Source: Candidatus Melainabacteria bacterium (GTDB lineage Bacteria; Cyanobacteriota; Vampirovibrionia; Vampirovibrionales; Vampirovibrionaceae). Taken from it: DNA of 39,562 nucleotides. Positions 23,568 through 31,584 of this stretch are shown here, in pieces. Position numbers and translations under genes: made by a program. The notes under the pieces were generated by a model. That model made no database searches and was not told where the DNA came from. It saw nothing but the letters and a program-made list of their open reading frames with translations. The DNA is taken from contig CABHPA010000119.1 in NCBI GenBank assembly GCA_902168245.1, forward strand, positions 1-39,562. Direction: 5' to 3'. Position 1 is the stretch's first letter. Each line of letters opens with the position of its first letter.

Positions 23568-26500
23568 ATGCCGATCCAGGCCCGCTCAGTGAATATCACT
23601 GCTCCGCATTACCTGCTGGAGCGTTTTATGGACACCCCCTGGTTCCATGAGTTCATGCGTGGCTTTGAGGCCCGCTTGCATGGCCCCGCAGCCGATGCGG
23701 CGGAAGCCCACCTGGAAAACCTGGCGAATCCCTCGATTAAGGCGCTGGTGGTGGCCGCCTTGTTTGAACACCTGAACCAGCCGGTGGTGGTGGTCTGCCC
23801 CGATCCGCAGACCGCCGTGAAGTATGAGTTTGAACTGAAGCAGTTCCTCTCGGACAACATTGAGCGTTACCCGGCGGAAGACTTTTCGCCTTACGATTTG
23901 TCCGTTTTTCCTGTGCAGGCGCTCAAAAGCCAGTACGAAATCTTGAAGCGGCTGGAAAAACAGGAGTCTTTTATTCTGCTGGTTTCGGCCAAAAACTTGC
24001 TGCTCAAGCATCTTTCGCTGGCGGAAATGGATGCTTACGCCATTAAGCTGCACCAGGGGCAGGTAATTTCCCCGGAAGCCGTGGTGGAACAATGCCTGGC
24101 CCTGGGATACGTGCGCACCAGCATGATTATGGATCCAGGTGAGTTCAGCAGCCGGGGCGATATTTTTGACCTGTACCCGGTCAACGGCGAGCCGGTGCGG
24201 ATTGAGTTTTTTGGGGATACCATCGAGAACATTCGCGCCATTGACGTGGAAAACCAGCGCTCCATTGAGCGGGTGCATGAGGTGGTGGCCATTCCCCGTT
24301 CCGGCTTGGTGCTGAACGCGGAAAACCGAAAACGTCTGCCTGAGCTGTTGCATGAACGGCTGAAGCTGCAACGGCAGCATTTATCCGGGGTGGAGCTGGA
24401 AGGTCTGGAAATGACCGTGGAAAACCAGATTCAGGCGCTGGAGCAATCTTTCTTGCCCGACGGCATTGATTATTACGCCCCGCTCTTGCATCAGGATTAC
24501 AAAACCATCGTGGATTACATTCCCGGCAATGCCGTGGTGGTGATGGATGACTGGAACGTGCTGGAAAATAATCTGGGCGGCCTGTCGGATCGGCTTCAGC
24601 ACCAGGCGGAAGAGGGCATTCAAAAAGGCCGCTTGCTGGACTTGGGCGTTCAATACCATTTGTCCGATGCCGAGGCATTAGGGCAATTGAAAAGCCGCGC
24701 CGCCGGTCGTCTGTTTCTGGACACCCTGCCCTTGAACGCGGATGGGCAAGTCTCTTTAACCGGCGGGATGAATGTGAGTTCGTTGGATGTAACCGGCGCG
24801 GATCAGTTCAAGGCGGATGTGGCCAAGGCGTCCGAACGGTTCCAGCAATTGCGGCGCGAGCATTACCGGATTTTCGTGACCACCGATCACCCCCAGCGGG
24901 TTCTGGACGCCTGCAAGGAATGGGATGTACCCGCCGAGTACTGGACGGAAGACGGGGTAAATCCCACCAGCATCCTGACCGAAAGCCGGGATGTGATTAT
25001 TTCCAAAATCGGCCCGCACGAAGGCTTTTATCTGTCGCAGGAGAAGCTTGCCCACTTTACGGATACGGAATTATACGGTCGCCGCCTGAAGCGGATCATG
25101 ACCGCTAAAACCAAGCCCAGCAAACGTGAAGATATTGACGTCATCAATTCCATCCACGATTTGCGCATGGGTGATTACGTGGTGCATGCCAAGCACGGGA
25201 TCGGGCAATTTGTGGAAATGGCCCGCATCAGCATCGATGGCGAGAAGCGGGAATATCTGAGCATTCAGTATTCCGCCGGGGATAAATTGCATGTTCCGAT
25301 TGATCAGTTGAACCTGCTATCCCGCTATCGGGGCGCCGGTGAAAAGCCGCCCAAGCTCAGCAAAATGGGCGGCATTGAATGGAGCCGGGTCAAGTCCAAG
25401 GTTAAAAAATCCATTCAACTGGTGGCCAAGGATTTAATGGAACTGTATGCGGCCCGCGCCAAGGCCCGTGGGCATGTGTTCGAGCCGGATTCCCCCTGGC
25501 AGGTGGAAATGGAAGAGGCATTCCCTTACACCGAAACGCCGGATCAGTGGCAGGCGATTTTAGACACTAAAAAGGACATGGAGTCCGACAAGCCCATGGA
25601 TCGCTTAATTTGCGGGGACGTGGGTTTTGGTAAAACGGAAGTCGCCATGCGAGCTGTCTTTAAATGCGTATTGTCCGGCAAGCAGGCGGCCATTTTGGTG
25701 CCAACCACCATTCTGGCCCAGCAGCATTTTAATACGCTGGTGGAAAGGCTTTCGCCTTACCCGGTTAGAATTGGTTTGTTGAGCCGTTTTCGCTCGCCTC
25801 AAGAGCAAAAAGAAGTGATTAATCGCCTGACGGTGGGCGAGTGTGATGTGGTGGTCGGGACGCACCGGCTGCTGCAAAAAGATATTAAATTCAAAAACCT
25901 GGGCCTGGTAGTGGTGGACGAAGAACAACGTTTCGGCGTGGCGCACAAGGAAAAAATGAAGCACCTCAAAACCGAGGTGGACGTGCTGACGCTTTCCGCA
26001 ACGCCGATTCCCAGAACCTTGTACATGTCGCTGTCCGGCATTCGGGAAATGTCCCTGATTAATACGCCGCCGATTAACCGCGCGCCGATTAAAACCTTCG
26101 TGGGGCCGTATAACCCGGCGCAAATCCGCATGGCCATTTTGCAGGAAGTGGATCGTGGCGGGCAGGTTTATTTCGTGCATAACCGGGTGCAGACCATTTA
26201 TACCAAGCTGGAAGAATTACAGGCGCTGATTCCCGAAGTGCGATTTGTGGTGGGTCACGGCCAAATGAACGAGCGCGACCTTGAAAACGTGATGCTTGAT
26301 TTTGCCCAACACCAGTACGATGTGCTGCTTTGCACCACCATTATTGAAAGCGGCCTGGATATTCCCAGCGCCAACACTATTGTTCTGGATCGCGCGGATC
26401 GTTTCGGCCTGGCGCAGTTGTACCAGATTCGGGGACGGGTGGGGCGTAGCAACGTGCAAGCCTATGCCTACTGTTATTACGATCCGGAGCGCAATTTAAC

Positions 26501-27206
26501 CGAGGATGCCCGCGATCGCTTGCGCGCCATTCGTGAATTTACCTCGCTGGGCAGCGGCTATCAAATCGCCTTGCGCGATCTGGAAATTCGCGGGGTGGGC
26601 AACGTGCTGGGTTCCGAGCAGCACGGGCACATGGTGGCGGTCGGCTTTGATCTCTATTGCCAAATGCTGGAAGAGTCCATCCACGAACTGCAAACCGGCG
26701 AAGTGGCGGAAGAAAAAGAACCGGCCATTATCGATATCAACGTCACGGCCCTCATCCCCGACAAATGGGTGGGCGATCGCGATGTGAAGCTGATGGAGTA
26801 CAAGCGTCTGGCCAGCGTGGACAGTGAATTGGCGATAGAGATTATCCAGGCCGAGTGGAAGGATCGCTTCGGCGAAATTCCCAAGGAAACGCAAATGCTG
26901 ATGAGCCTGGTGCGCTTGCGCATTATGGCCACCGAACTCAAAATTCCGCAGGTGCGCGCCGATGATGAATCGCTGCGTATTACGGTGCCCTACACGCTGC
27001 AAGAATGGCTGTACCTGCAAAAGCAACTGCCGGTTGCTATCGGCAAAAAAGCCCGCTGGGTGCCCGGCGTTACCTCCAAACAAGGCAGCCTGCCGGTACT
27101 CATTGTGAAGCACTTGGGTATGACCGGCGAAGATCAGGTAGAATTCCTCACCGAGCTGTTTACCCACCTCCTCAAAATCATCAGCGAAGCCGCCAAGCCA
27201 GCCTGA
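23568..27206 (+). CDS. mfd: Transcription-repair coupling factor Mfd
   Basis: Mfd pushes stalled RNA polymerase off DNA lesions and recruits UvrA. The 1212-aa protein shows the UvrB-like N-terminal module (CPDPQTAVKYEFELKQFL, RGDIFDLYPVNGEPVRIEFF), the CarD-like RNA-polymerase-interaction domain (about 530-590, GDYVVHAKHGIGQF) and the SF2 translocase. The translocase has Walker A GDVGFGKTE (about 683-691), DEEQ (784-787, VVVDEEQRFGV), SATPIPRTL and IIESGLDIPSANT with RGRVGRS. The TRG and C-terminal UvrA-binding domains follow. Length is normal. It lies directly after the DUF192 gene. Confidence 0.97.
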   Translation: MPIQARSVNITAPHYLLERFMDTPWFHEFMRGFEARLHGPAADAAEAHLENLANPSIKALVVAALFEHLNQPVVVVCPDPQTAVKYEFELKQFLSDNIERYPAEDFSPYDLSVFPVQALKSQYEILKRLEKQESFILLVSAKNLLLKHLSLAEMDAYAIKLHQGQVISPEAVVEQCLALGYVRTSMIMDPGEFSSRGDIFDLYPVNGEPVRIEFFGDTIENIRAIDVENQRSIERVHEVVAIPRSGLVLNAENRKRLPELLHERLKLQRQHLSGVELEGLEMTVENQIQALEQSFLPDGIDYYAPLLHQDYKTIVDYIPGNAVVVMDDWNVLENNLGGLSDRLQHQAEEGIQKGRLLDLGVQYHLSDAEALGQLKSRAAGRLFLDTLPLNADGQVSLTGGMNVSSLDVTGADQFKADVAKASERFQQLRREHYRIFVTTDHPQRVLDACKEWDVPAEYWTEDGVNPTSILTESRDVIISKIGPHEGFYLSQEKLAHFTDTELYGRRLKRIMTAKTKPSKREDIDVINSIHDLRMGDYVVHAKHGIGQFVEMARISIDGEKREYLSIQYSAGDKLHVPIDQLNLLSRYRGAGEKPPKLSKMGGIEWSRVKSKVKKSIQLVAKDLMELYAARAKARGHVFEPDSPWQVEMEEAFPYTETPDQWQAILDTKKDMESDKPMDRLICGDVGFGKTEVAMRAVFKCVLSGKQAAILVPTTILAQQHFNTLVERLSPYPVRIGLLSRFRSPQEQKEVINRLTVGECDVVVGTHRLLQKDIKFKNLGLVVVDEEQRFGVAHKEKMKHLKTEVDVLTLSATPIPRTLYMSLSGIREMSLINTPPINRAPIKTFVGPYNPAQIRMAILQEVDRGGQVYFVHNRVQTIYTKLEELQALIPEVRFVVGHGQMNERDLENVMLDFAQHQYDVLLCTTIIESGLDIPSANTIVLDRADRFGLAQLYQIRGRVGRSNVQAYAYCYYDPERNLTEDARDRLRAIREFTSLGSGYQIALRDLEIRGVGNVLGSEQHGHMVAVGFDLYCQMLEESIHELQTGEVAEEKEPAIIDINVTALIPDKWVGDRDVKLMEYKRLASVDSELAIEIIQAEWKDRFGEIPKETQMLMSLVRLRIMATELKIPQVRADDESLRITVPYTLQEWLYLQKQLPVAIGKKARWVPGVTSKQGSLPVLIVKHLGMTGEDQVEFLTELFTHLLKIISEAAKPA

Positions 27207-27244
27207 AATTAATGGGTAATTGTGTGGGCAGGTACAAAGTCAAC

Positions 27245-27472
27245 CTAACGCGGTATACCGCTCTTGTCTAGGCGCGCCTGCAGAGTTGCTTGATCTCTTC
27301 TGATCTGGACTAAATCATTTTGCAGCACGTCAATCAGCATCAGTAATTCTCCACGCTGGGCTGCAACATGAATTGCAGGGTGAATGGTTTTCTTGTCAAT
27401 TTCTTGTTTCATTGTTTCATATGGGCTTTGGTAAGGGTTGGCATAGGGATTAAACGCCATTCGGGTTTTCAT
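27245..27472 (-). CDS. Small hypothetical protein (75 aa) downstream of spoIIM
   Basis: I do not recognise this protein. The chosen ATG at 27472 has AGGAAGAAGAG about 8 nt upstream. Visible parts are an Asn/Tyr/Pro-rich start (FNPYANPYQSPYET) and a helical C-terminus (HVAAQRGELLMLIDVLQNDL, then a Gln/Arg coil), whose AAQRGE recalls one ankyrin-like helix pair. A longer frame to 27592 would overlap the upstream spoIIM gene and is less likely. It is probably the second gene of a spoIIM transcript. Confidence 0.5.
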   Translation of the reverse strand: MKTRMAFNPYANPYQSPYETMKQEIDKKTIHPAIHVAAQRGELLMLIDVLQNDLVQIRRDQATLQARLDKSGIPR

Positions 27473-27539
27473 GGAAATACTCTTCTTCCTCGCTAACAAT
27501 AGTTTTCCATTTAAAAACCAAAGCGGCAATTTTTGTGAC

Positions 27540-28508
27540 TTAGTTCTTTCGATCTTCACTTGAAGCTCTACCGGAAAAGCCCAGGTACACAATTAAGCAA
27601 ATAGCCGATAGTACAGCCACGGTTATGCGAATAGGCGTTTCCACATGGCGGTTCAGGGAAATCAAACCTTCAATTAAGCCCGCAATTACCAACAGCGGAA
27701 AGCAGCCCATAATCAGCACTAGGGCTTCCTTGCTTTTTTCGCGGATGGCTTGCCAGCGGGGTAAATCGCCCGGAAATAAAATAGCGAAACCAATCAGCAT
27801 CCCCGCGCCCCCGGCAATAAAAATGGTAGTCAGTTCAATCACGCCGTGGGCGATCATGAAATTAATCAATCGCAAGCCCATGCCATGCCGCATGCAAACC
27901 TGCAATGGCCCGCCAAAGGCGAATAACCCGTTATGGAACAACAGCAATAAAGTGCCTACGCCGAATAATGCACCAAAGGCAAACGCGTTAATGGCCACCC
28001 GAATATTATTGGTCATTAAAAAGCTGGATTCCGAGGGGGCGGCCTGCATACCATCCGTCCACAGAATGCCGCGATCCAGTTGGTTAATGGTTTCCTGCGG
28101 CAGAAAATAGGTTTCGGTCTCCGGGTTGAAATGCACGGTGGCCATGGCAATTGTTGAACCCAGCACGAACATGAAAAAAGCCAGCGCAATCAGCAGGCTG
28201 TTTTTGCGGAAGCAACGCGGAAAATCCATCATGAAAAATTGAGCCACATTGCGCCAGGTGGTTGGCGGGCGTTCGTATACCCGGCCATGGCAGCGTTGCA
28301 CCAGGTTGTTTAAGTAAGGCTCCAAATGCTGGTATTCCGCCGAGGATTGCGCGCGGGACAAATCGTTGATCAATCCCCGGTACAGCAGGCCCATTTCCCG
28401 AATTTCCGCTGGTTTTAGCATGGCAGTGGCATGTCTGGACTGGTTCAGCAATGCTTCCAGCCGTTGCCACTTGGGTTCTTGTTCCTGTAGCCACCGGGAG
28501 CGCGCCAT
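27540..28508 (-). CDS. SpoIIM/DUF95 family membrane protein
   Basis: This is a polytopic inner-membrane protein of the SpoIIM (stage II sporulation protein M) family. A cytoplasmic helical region (about 1-100, with LYRGLINDLSRAQSS) is followed by five or six TM segments, including SLLIALAFFMFVLGSTIAMA, AINAFAFGALFGVGTLLLLF, MIAHGVIELTTIFIAGGAGM and LIMGCFPLLVIAGLIEGLIS. The HGVIELTTIFIAGGAG stretch is the most conserved part of the family. Outside spore formers these proteins are often paired with RDD proteins, as here with the divergent gene at 28607. AAGGAAA lies 2-3 nt before the start. Role unknown; sporulation is not implied. Confidence 0.85.
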   Translation of the reverse strand: MARSRWLQEQEPKWQRLEALLNQSRHATAMLKPAEIREMGLLYRGLINDLSRAQSSAEYQHLEPYLNNLVQRCHGRVYERPPTTWRNVAQFFMMDFPRCFRKNSLLIALAFFMFVLGSTIAMATVHFNPETETYFLPQETINQLDRGILWTDGMQAAPSESSFLMTNNIRVAINAFAFGALFGVGTLLLLFHNGLFAFGGPLQVCMRHGMGLRLINFMIAHGVIELTTIFIAGGAGMLIGFAILFPGDLPRWQAIREKSKEALVLIMGCFPLLVIAGLIEGLISLNRHVETPIRITVAVLSAICLIVYLGFSGRASSEDRKN

Positions 28509-28606
28509 GCTTTCCTTTCCGCTGCGGCTTGCCTTTCGCGCCGCTATTCCCTACTATCGGTTATGGCGTTGCTTTTGGCAAGCCATCATCCACAACGGGG
28601 AGCGCC

Positions 28607-29341
28607 ATGGAATTTCGATCCATCCACACCATCGAAACCGCCGAGAACGTCCACATTAAAGTGGAACTGGCGGGGCTGGCCAGTCGGGTGTTCGCGTTTG
28701 GCATTGACGCCATGCTAATGCTGGCCCTGATGGGCGTTGTGATTGCATTACTCTCGCTTTGGTCTTATGCGCAAGGAGTGCCGGAAATCAGCAAGACCGG
28801 AATCCCACTGGCCACGTTCGTGATTTTTTTCGGGTTTAACCTGTTTCAGGAATGGCTGTGGAACGGCAGGACGGTGGGCAAGGCGTTTTTAGGGATTCGA
28901 GTGGTACGGGACAACGGGCAGCCTATCGGCTTTTGGGAGGCTTTTGGCCGGAACCTGCTGCGGGTTCTGGATGTGTACGTATCCGGCATTGGCTTGTTGT
29001 GTATGATGTTTAACCGACGCGAAAAGCGGTTTGGGGATTTTATCGCCGGGACGGTAGTGATTCAAGATCAGCGCATCGCCCGACCCGGTGGGTATCGGGA
29101 GCCTTTGCCCGAAGCCGAAATGCCGCTGAATGGGCCTGAGCTTGCCCCGATTCGCATGACTGCGGAAGAAGCCGAATTGCTCAGCGCGTTCCAGGCCCGG
29201 CGGGAGGAATGGTTTCCCGAAGCCCGCAAACGCTTGGGGGCGGCGCTATGCCGTTATTTTGCCGAACGCTGGCATCAGCCGGTCGAGTCCGAAGGGGAAC
29301 TGGATGAAGCCCTGCGCCAACAGCAACAGCGCCCACGCTAA
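28607..29341 (+). CDS. RDD family membrane protein
   Basis: The 244-aa protein begins MEFRSIHTIETAENVHIKVE and then has an RDD domain: ASRVFAFGIDAMLMLALMGV (R-F-D pattern in the first TM), a second TM (LATFVIFFGFNLFQEWLW), NGRTVGKAFLGIRVV and a third region with RREKRFGDFIAGTVV. The last 80 residues are a soluble Glu/Ala/Arg-rich tail. RDD proteins are thought to act in ion transport, but the substrate here is unknown. The ATG at 28607 has GGGGAG upstream; an earlier in-frame start at 28451 would overlap spoIIM. It is divergent from spoIIM with a 98-bp gap. Confidence 0.85.
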   Translation: MEFRSIHTIETAENVHIKVELAGLASRVFAFGIDAMLMLALMGVVIALLSLWSYAQGVPEISKTGIPLATFVIFFGFNLFQEWLWNGRTVGKAFLGIRVVRDNGQPIGFWEAFGRNLLRVLDVYVSGIGLLCMMFNRREKRFGDFIAGTVVIQDQRIARPGGYREPLPEAEMPLNGPELAPIRMTAEEAELLSAFQARREEWFPEARKRLGAALCRYFAERWHQPVESEGELDEALRQQQQRPR

Positions 29342-29378
29342 AACGCTCCTTTTTCTATATTTCAGAAAAGGAGCGTTT
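29341..29378. terminator. Bidirectional terminator between RDD gene and acsA
   Basis: A perfect 13-bp inverted repeat (29341-29353 with 29366-29378, arm AAACGCTCCTTTT) surrounds a 12-nt loop. It begins inside the RDD stop codon and lies between two convergent genes. T-rich arms on both strands suit two-way termination. Confidence 0.75.
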
Positions 29379-29404
29379 GGCTTTGAAGTTAATGTTGGTT
29401 GAGT

Positions 29405-31168
29405 TTAATCTTCCAGCGTGGAGGTGTCGCCTTCCGGCAGGCCCAGTTCCCGCGCTTTTAGCAGGCGGCGCATAATCTTTCCGCTGCGGGTCTTGGGAAG
29501 CCCGGCCAGAAACTCGATTTCCCGCGGGTAGGCATGGGCGGCCAACCGGGTGCGCACGAAGTTCTTGATGTCTTTTTCCAGCTCCTCGGAAGGCTCATAA
29601 CCCGCCTTCAGCGAAATAAACGCCTTCACGATCTCCAGCCGCTCCGGGTCTGGTTTGCCGATGACCCCTGCTTCCGCGACGGCGGGGTGTTCAATCAGGG
29701 CGCTTTCCACCTCAAACGGGCCAACCAGATGGCCCGCGGTGTTAATGACGTCATCCGCGCGCCCGATAAACCAATAGTAGCCATCCTCATCCATTTTGGC
29801 CCGGTCGCCGGTAATGTACCAGCCGTTTTTAAAACGGGAATTGTACAACTCTTCCTTATGCCAGTAGGTGCGAAAAATAGAGGGTGCTTGCGGACGAATC
29901 GCCAGATGGCCTTCCTCGCCTGCGGGCAGCGGTTTCCATTCTTCATCCAGAATGCCAGCCTCCACGCCGGGGAACGGCTTGCCCATAGAACCCGGTTTTA
30001 CATCCAGGCAGGGGTAATTGCAAATGTGCATGGCCCCGGTTTCGGTTTGCCACCAGGTGTCGTGGAAAACATGCCCGAACACTTTCTGGCCCCACACCAC
30101 GGCTTCCGGGTTGAGCGGTTCGCCCACGCTGCACAGGTGCCGCAGGCTGGAAAAATCGAAGCGGGCCGCCACATCCTCGCCCGCTTTCATCAGCATCCTG
30201 ATGGCGGTGGGGGCGGTGTACCACACGGTAACGTGATGCTCCTGAATAATCTTGTACCAGTCCTCGGCCTTGAAGCCACCTTCGTACACCAGAATGGTGG
30301 CGCCCAGCGCCCACGGGCCGAACATGCCGTAAGAGGTTCCCGTGACCCAGCCCGGATCGGCGGTACACCAGTAAATGTCCGTTTCCGGTTGTAAGTCCAG
30401 AATATACTTGCTGGTGGCGGCCTGGGCGATTACTGCCGCATGGCGATGTACGGCCCCTTTGGGTTTGCCGGTGGTGCCAGAAGTGTAGTGGATGATGGAA
30501 TAATCGTCCGGATCGGTGTAAGGGGCCGTAAATTGCTCCGATGCCTTGGCCATGGCTTCGCTATACAGCACTTCATGCGCTTGGGGCGGATGTAGCTGGC
30601 TGTGCTTGCGATCCACGATAATCACATGCTTCAGGGCAGGAAGATCGGCCCGAATGGCGTCCAGTCGGTCTTTCAGTTCCGGGCTGGTGACGACGACCAT
30701 CGCGCCGCTGTCCTCCAGTCGGTCTTTAATCGCTTCCGGCCCAAAGGCGGAAAACAACGGCCCGACCACCGCGCCCAATTTGAGCGCGCCGAACAGGGTA
30801 ATAAAAATTTCGGGAATGCGCTCCAGGTATACGAATACCCGGTCGCCTTTCTGTACGCCCAGGCTTTTTAATACGTTGGCGAACTTGTTGGTTTCCCGCT
30901 TCAGGTCGGCAAAGGTGTAGAATTCTTGCTTGTCCTCGGCGCTATGCCAAATCAAGGCTTTGCGTTCCATGACTTCCGGTGGGTGGCCGTCAATGCAAAT
31001 GGTGGCCTTGTTAATGCCGTTTTCGCGGGGCAGGTTTAGCTCATCGGCGAATTGTTCCCATTTGAACGCTTTGTACAGGGCATCGTAATCCTTCATGTTG
31101 AATGGCCCGGCGGTGGGATCCTTGTGGATGGTTGGGTAATGCGAAGCGGTATTGGCCGTTGAGGACAT
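29405..31168 (-). CDS. acsA: Acetyl-CoA synthetase (AMP-forming)
   Basis: This enzyme activates acetate (or a similar short acid) to acyl-CoA through an acyl-AMP. Motifs are YTSGTTGKPKG (228-238), the aromatic DTWWQTETGAM typical of acetyl/propionyl-CoA synthetases, TGDRAKMDEDGYYWFIGR and the adenylation Lys K564 in KTRSGKIMRR. At 587 aa it matches the shorter AcsA type (E. coli Acs is about 650). K564 is the position that lysine acetyltransferases modify in homologues. The start follows GAGGGGAAGG. It appears to be a single gene with an intergenic region of more than 400 bp upstream. Confidence 0.92.
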   Translation of the reverse strand: MSSTANTASHYPTIHKDPTAGPFNMKDYDALYKAFKWEQFADELNLPRENGINKATICIDGHPPEVMERKALIWHSAEDKQEFYTFADLKRETNKFANVLKSLGVQKGDRVFVYLERIPEIFITLFGALKLGAVVGPLFSAFGPEAIKDRLEDSGAMVVVTSPELKDRLDAIRADLPALKHVIIVDRKHSQLHPPQAHEVLYSEAMAKASEQFTAPYTDPDDYSIIHYTSGTTGKPKGAVHRHAAVIAQAATSKYILDLQPETDIYWCTADPGWVTGTSYGMFGPWALGATILVYEGGFKAEDWYKIIQEHHVTVWYTAPTAIRMLMKAGEDVAARFDFSSLRHLCSVGEPLNPEAVVWGQKVFGHVFHDTWWQTETGAMHICNYPCLDVKPGSMGKPFPGVEAGILDEEWKPLPAGEEGHLAIRPQAPSIFRTYWHKEELYNSRFKNGWYITGDRAKMDEDGYYWFIGRADDVINTAGHLVGPFEVESALIEHPAVAEAGVIGKPDPERLEIVKAFISLKAGYEPSEELEKDIKNFVRTRLAAHAYPREIEFLAGLPKTRSGKIMRRLLKARELGLPEGDTSTLED

Positions 31169-31584
31169 GTGATGCCTTCCCCTCTTTCAAAACTGGAACT
31201 GACTCTGTGTACTTTTTATTGTAGTGAAAAGGAGTGTTCTTGTTGAGTCCTCTATAATTTACTTGCATTTTTGAATGAAGTTGATGGATACTACCCCATA
31301 ACAAATTACTGGAAGTGGGTTTACAGAGGCACTGGTAAAGACAGCCTGCCAGCGGGCCTGAAGGTGATAAGACGCCTTGACGTAAAAGGCTGATACAAGC
31401 GAAACGGTCAATGGCTTGAGCTTTTGCGCCGTGAGTGTATGGGAATTATAAAGCCAACAGATACGGTTATTGGGTTTTAACACGTATAAACACTGCAATT
31501 TCAGGTGGCCGCCGCATGGCGGGAAACCGGCGTTGCCATTAGGAAAATTACCAGGACGAACCAGGGGAAGAGGAGGGATTTGAC
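31169..31584. other. Intergenic region between divergent acsA and the ClpB-like gene
   Basis: No protein gene is supported. Near acsA a TACAAT-like hexamer may serve the minus strand. TATAAT on the plus strand (31253-31258) has no good -35. A better plus-strand candidate is TTGCGC (31424-31429), a 17-bp spacer and TATAAA (31447-31452), giving a leader of about 125 nt. A small hairpin, CCGCC-GCAT-GGCGG (31509-31522), lies in that leader. Nothing else was recognised. Confidence 0.4.

Noticed and set aside
27250-27261. Palindrome GCGGTATACCGC near the end of mfd
   Set aside because: It lies within the last codons of the 75-aa gene and lacks a T-tract, so neither terminator nor operator is supported.
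27540-28508. SpoIIM homologue as evidence for sporulation
   Set aside because: SpoIIM/DUF95 proteins are common in non-sporulating bacteria, often beside RDD proteins as here. No other sporulation gene is present.
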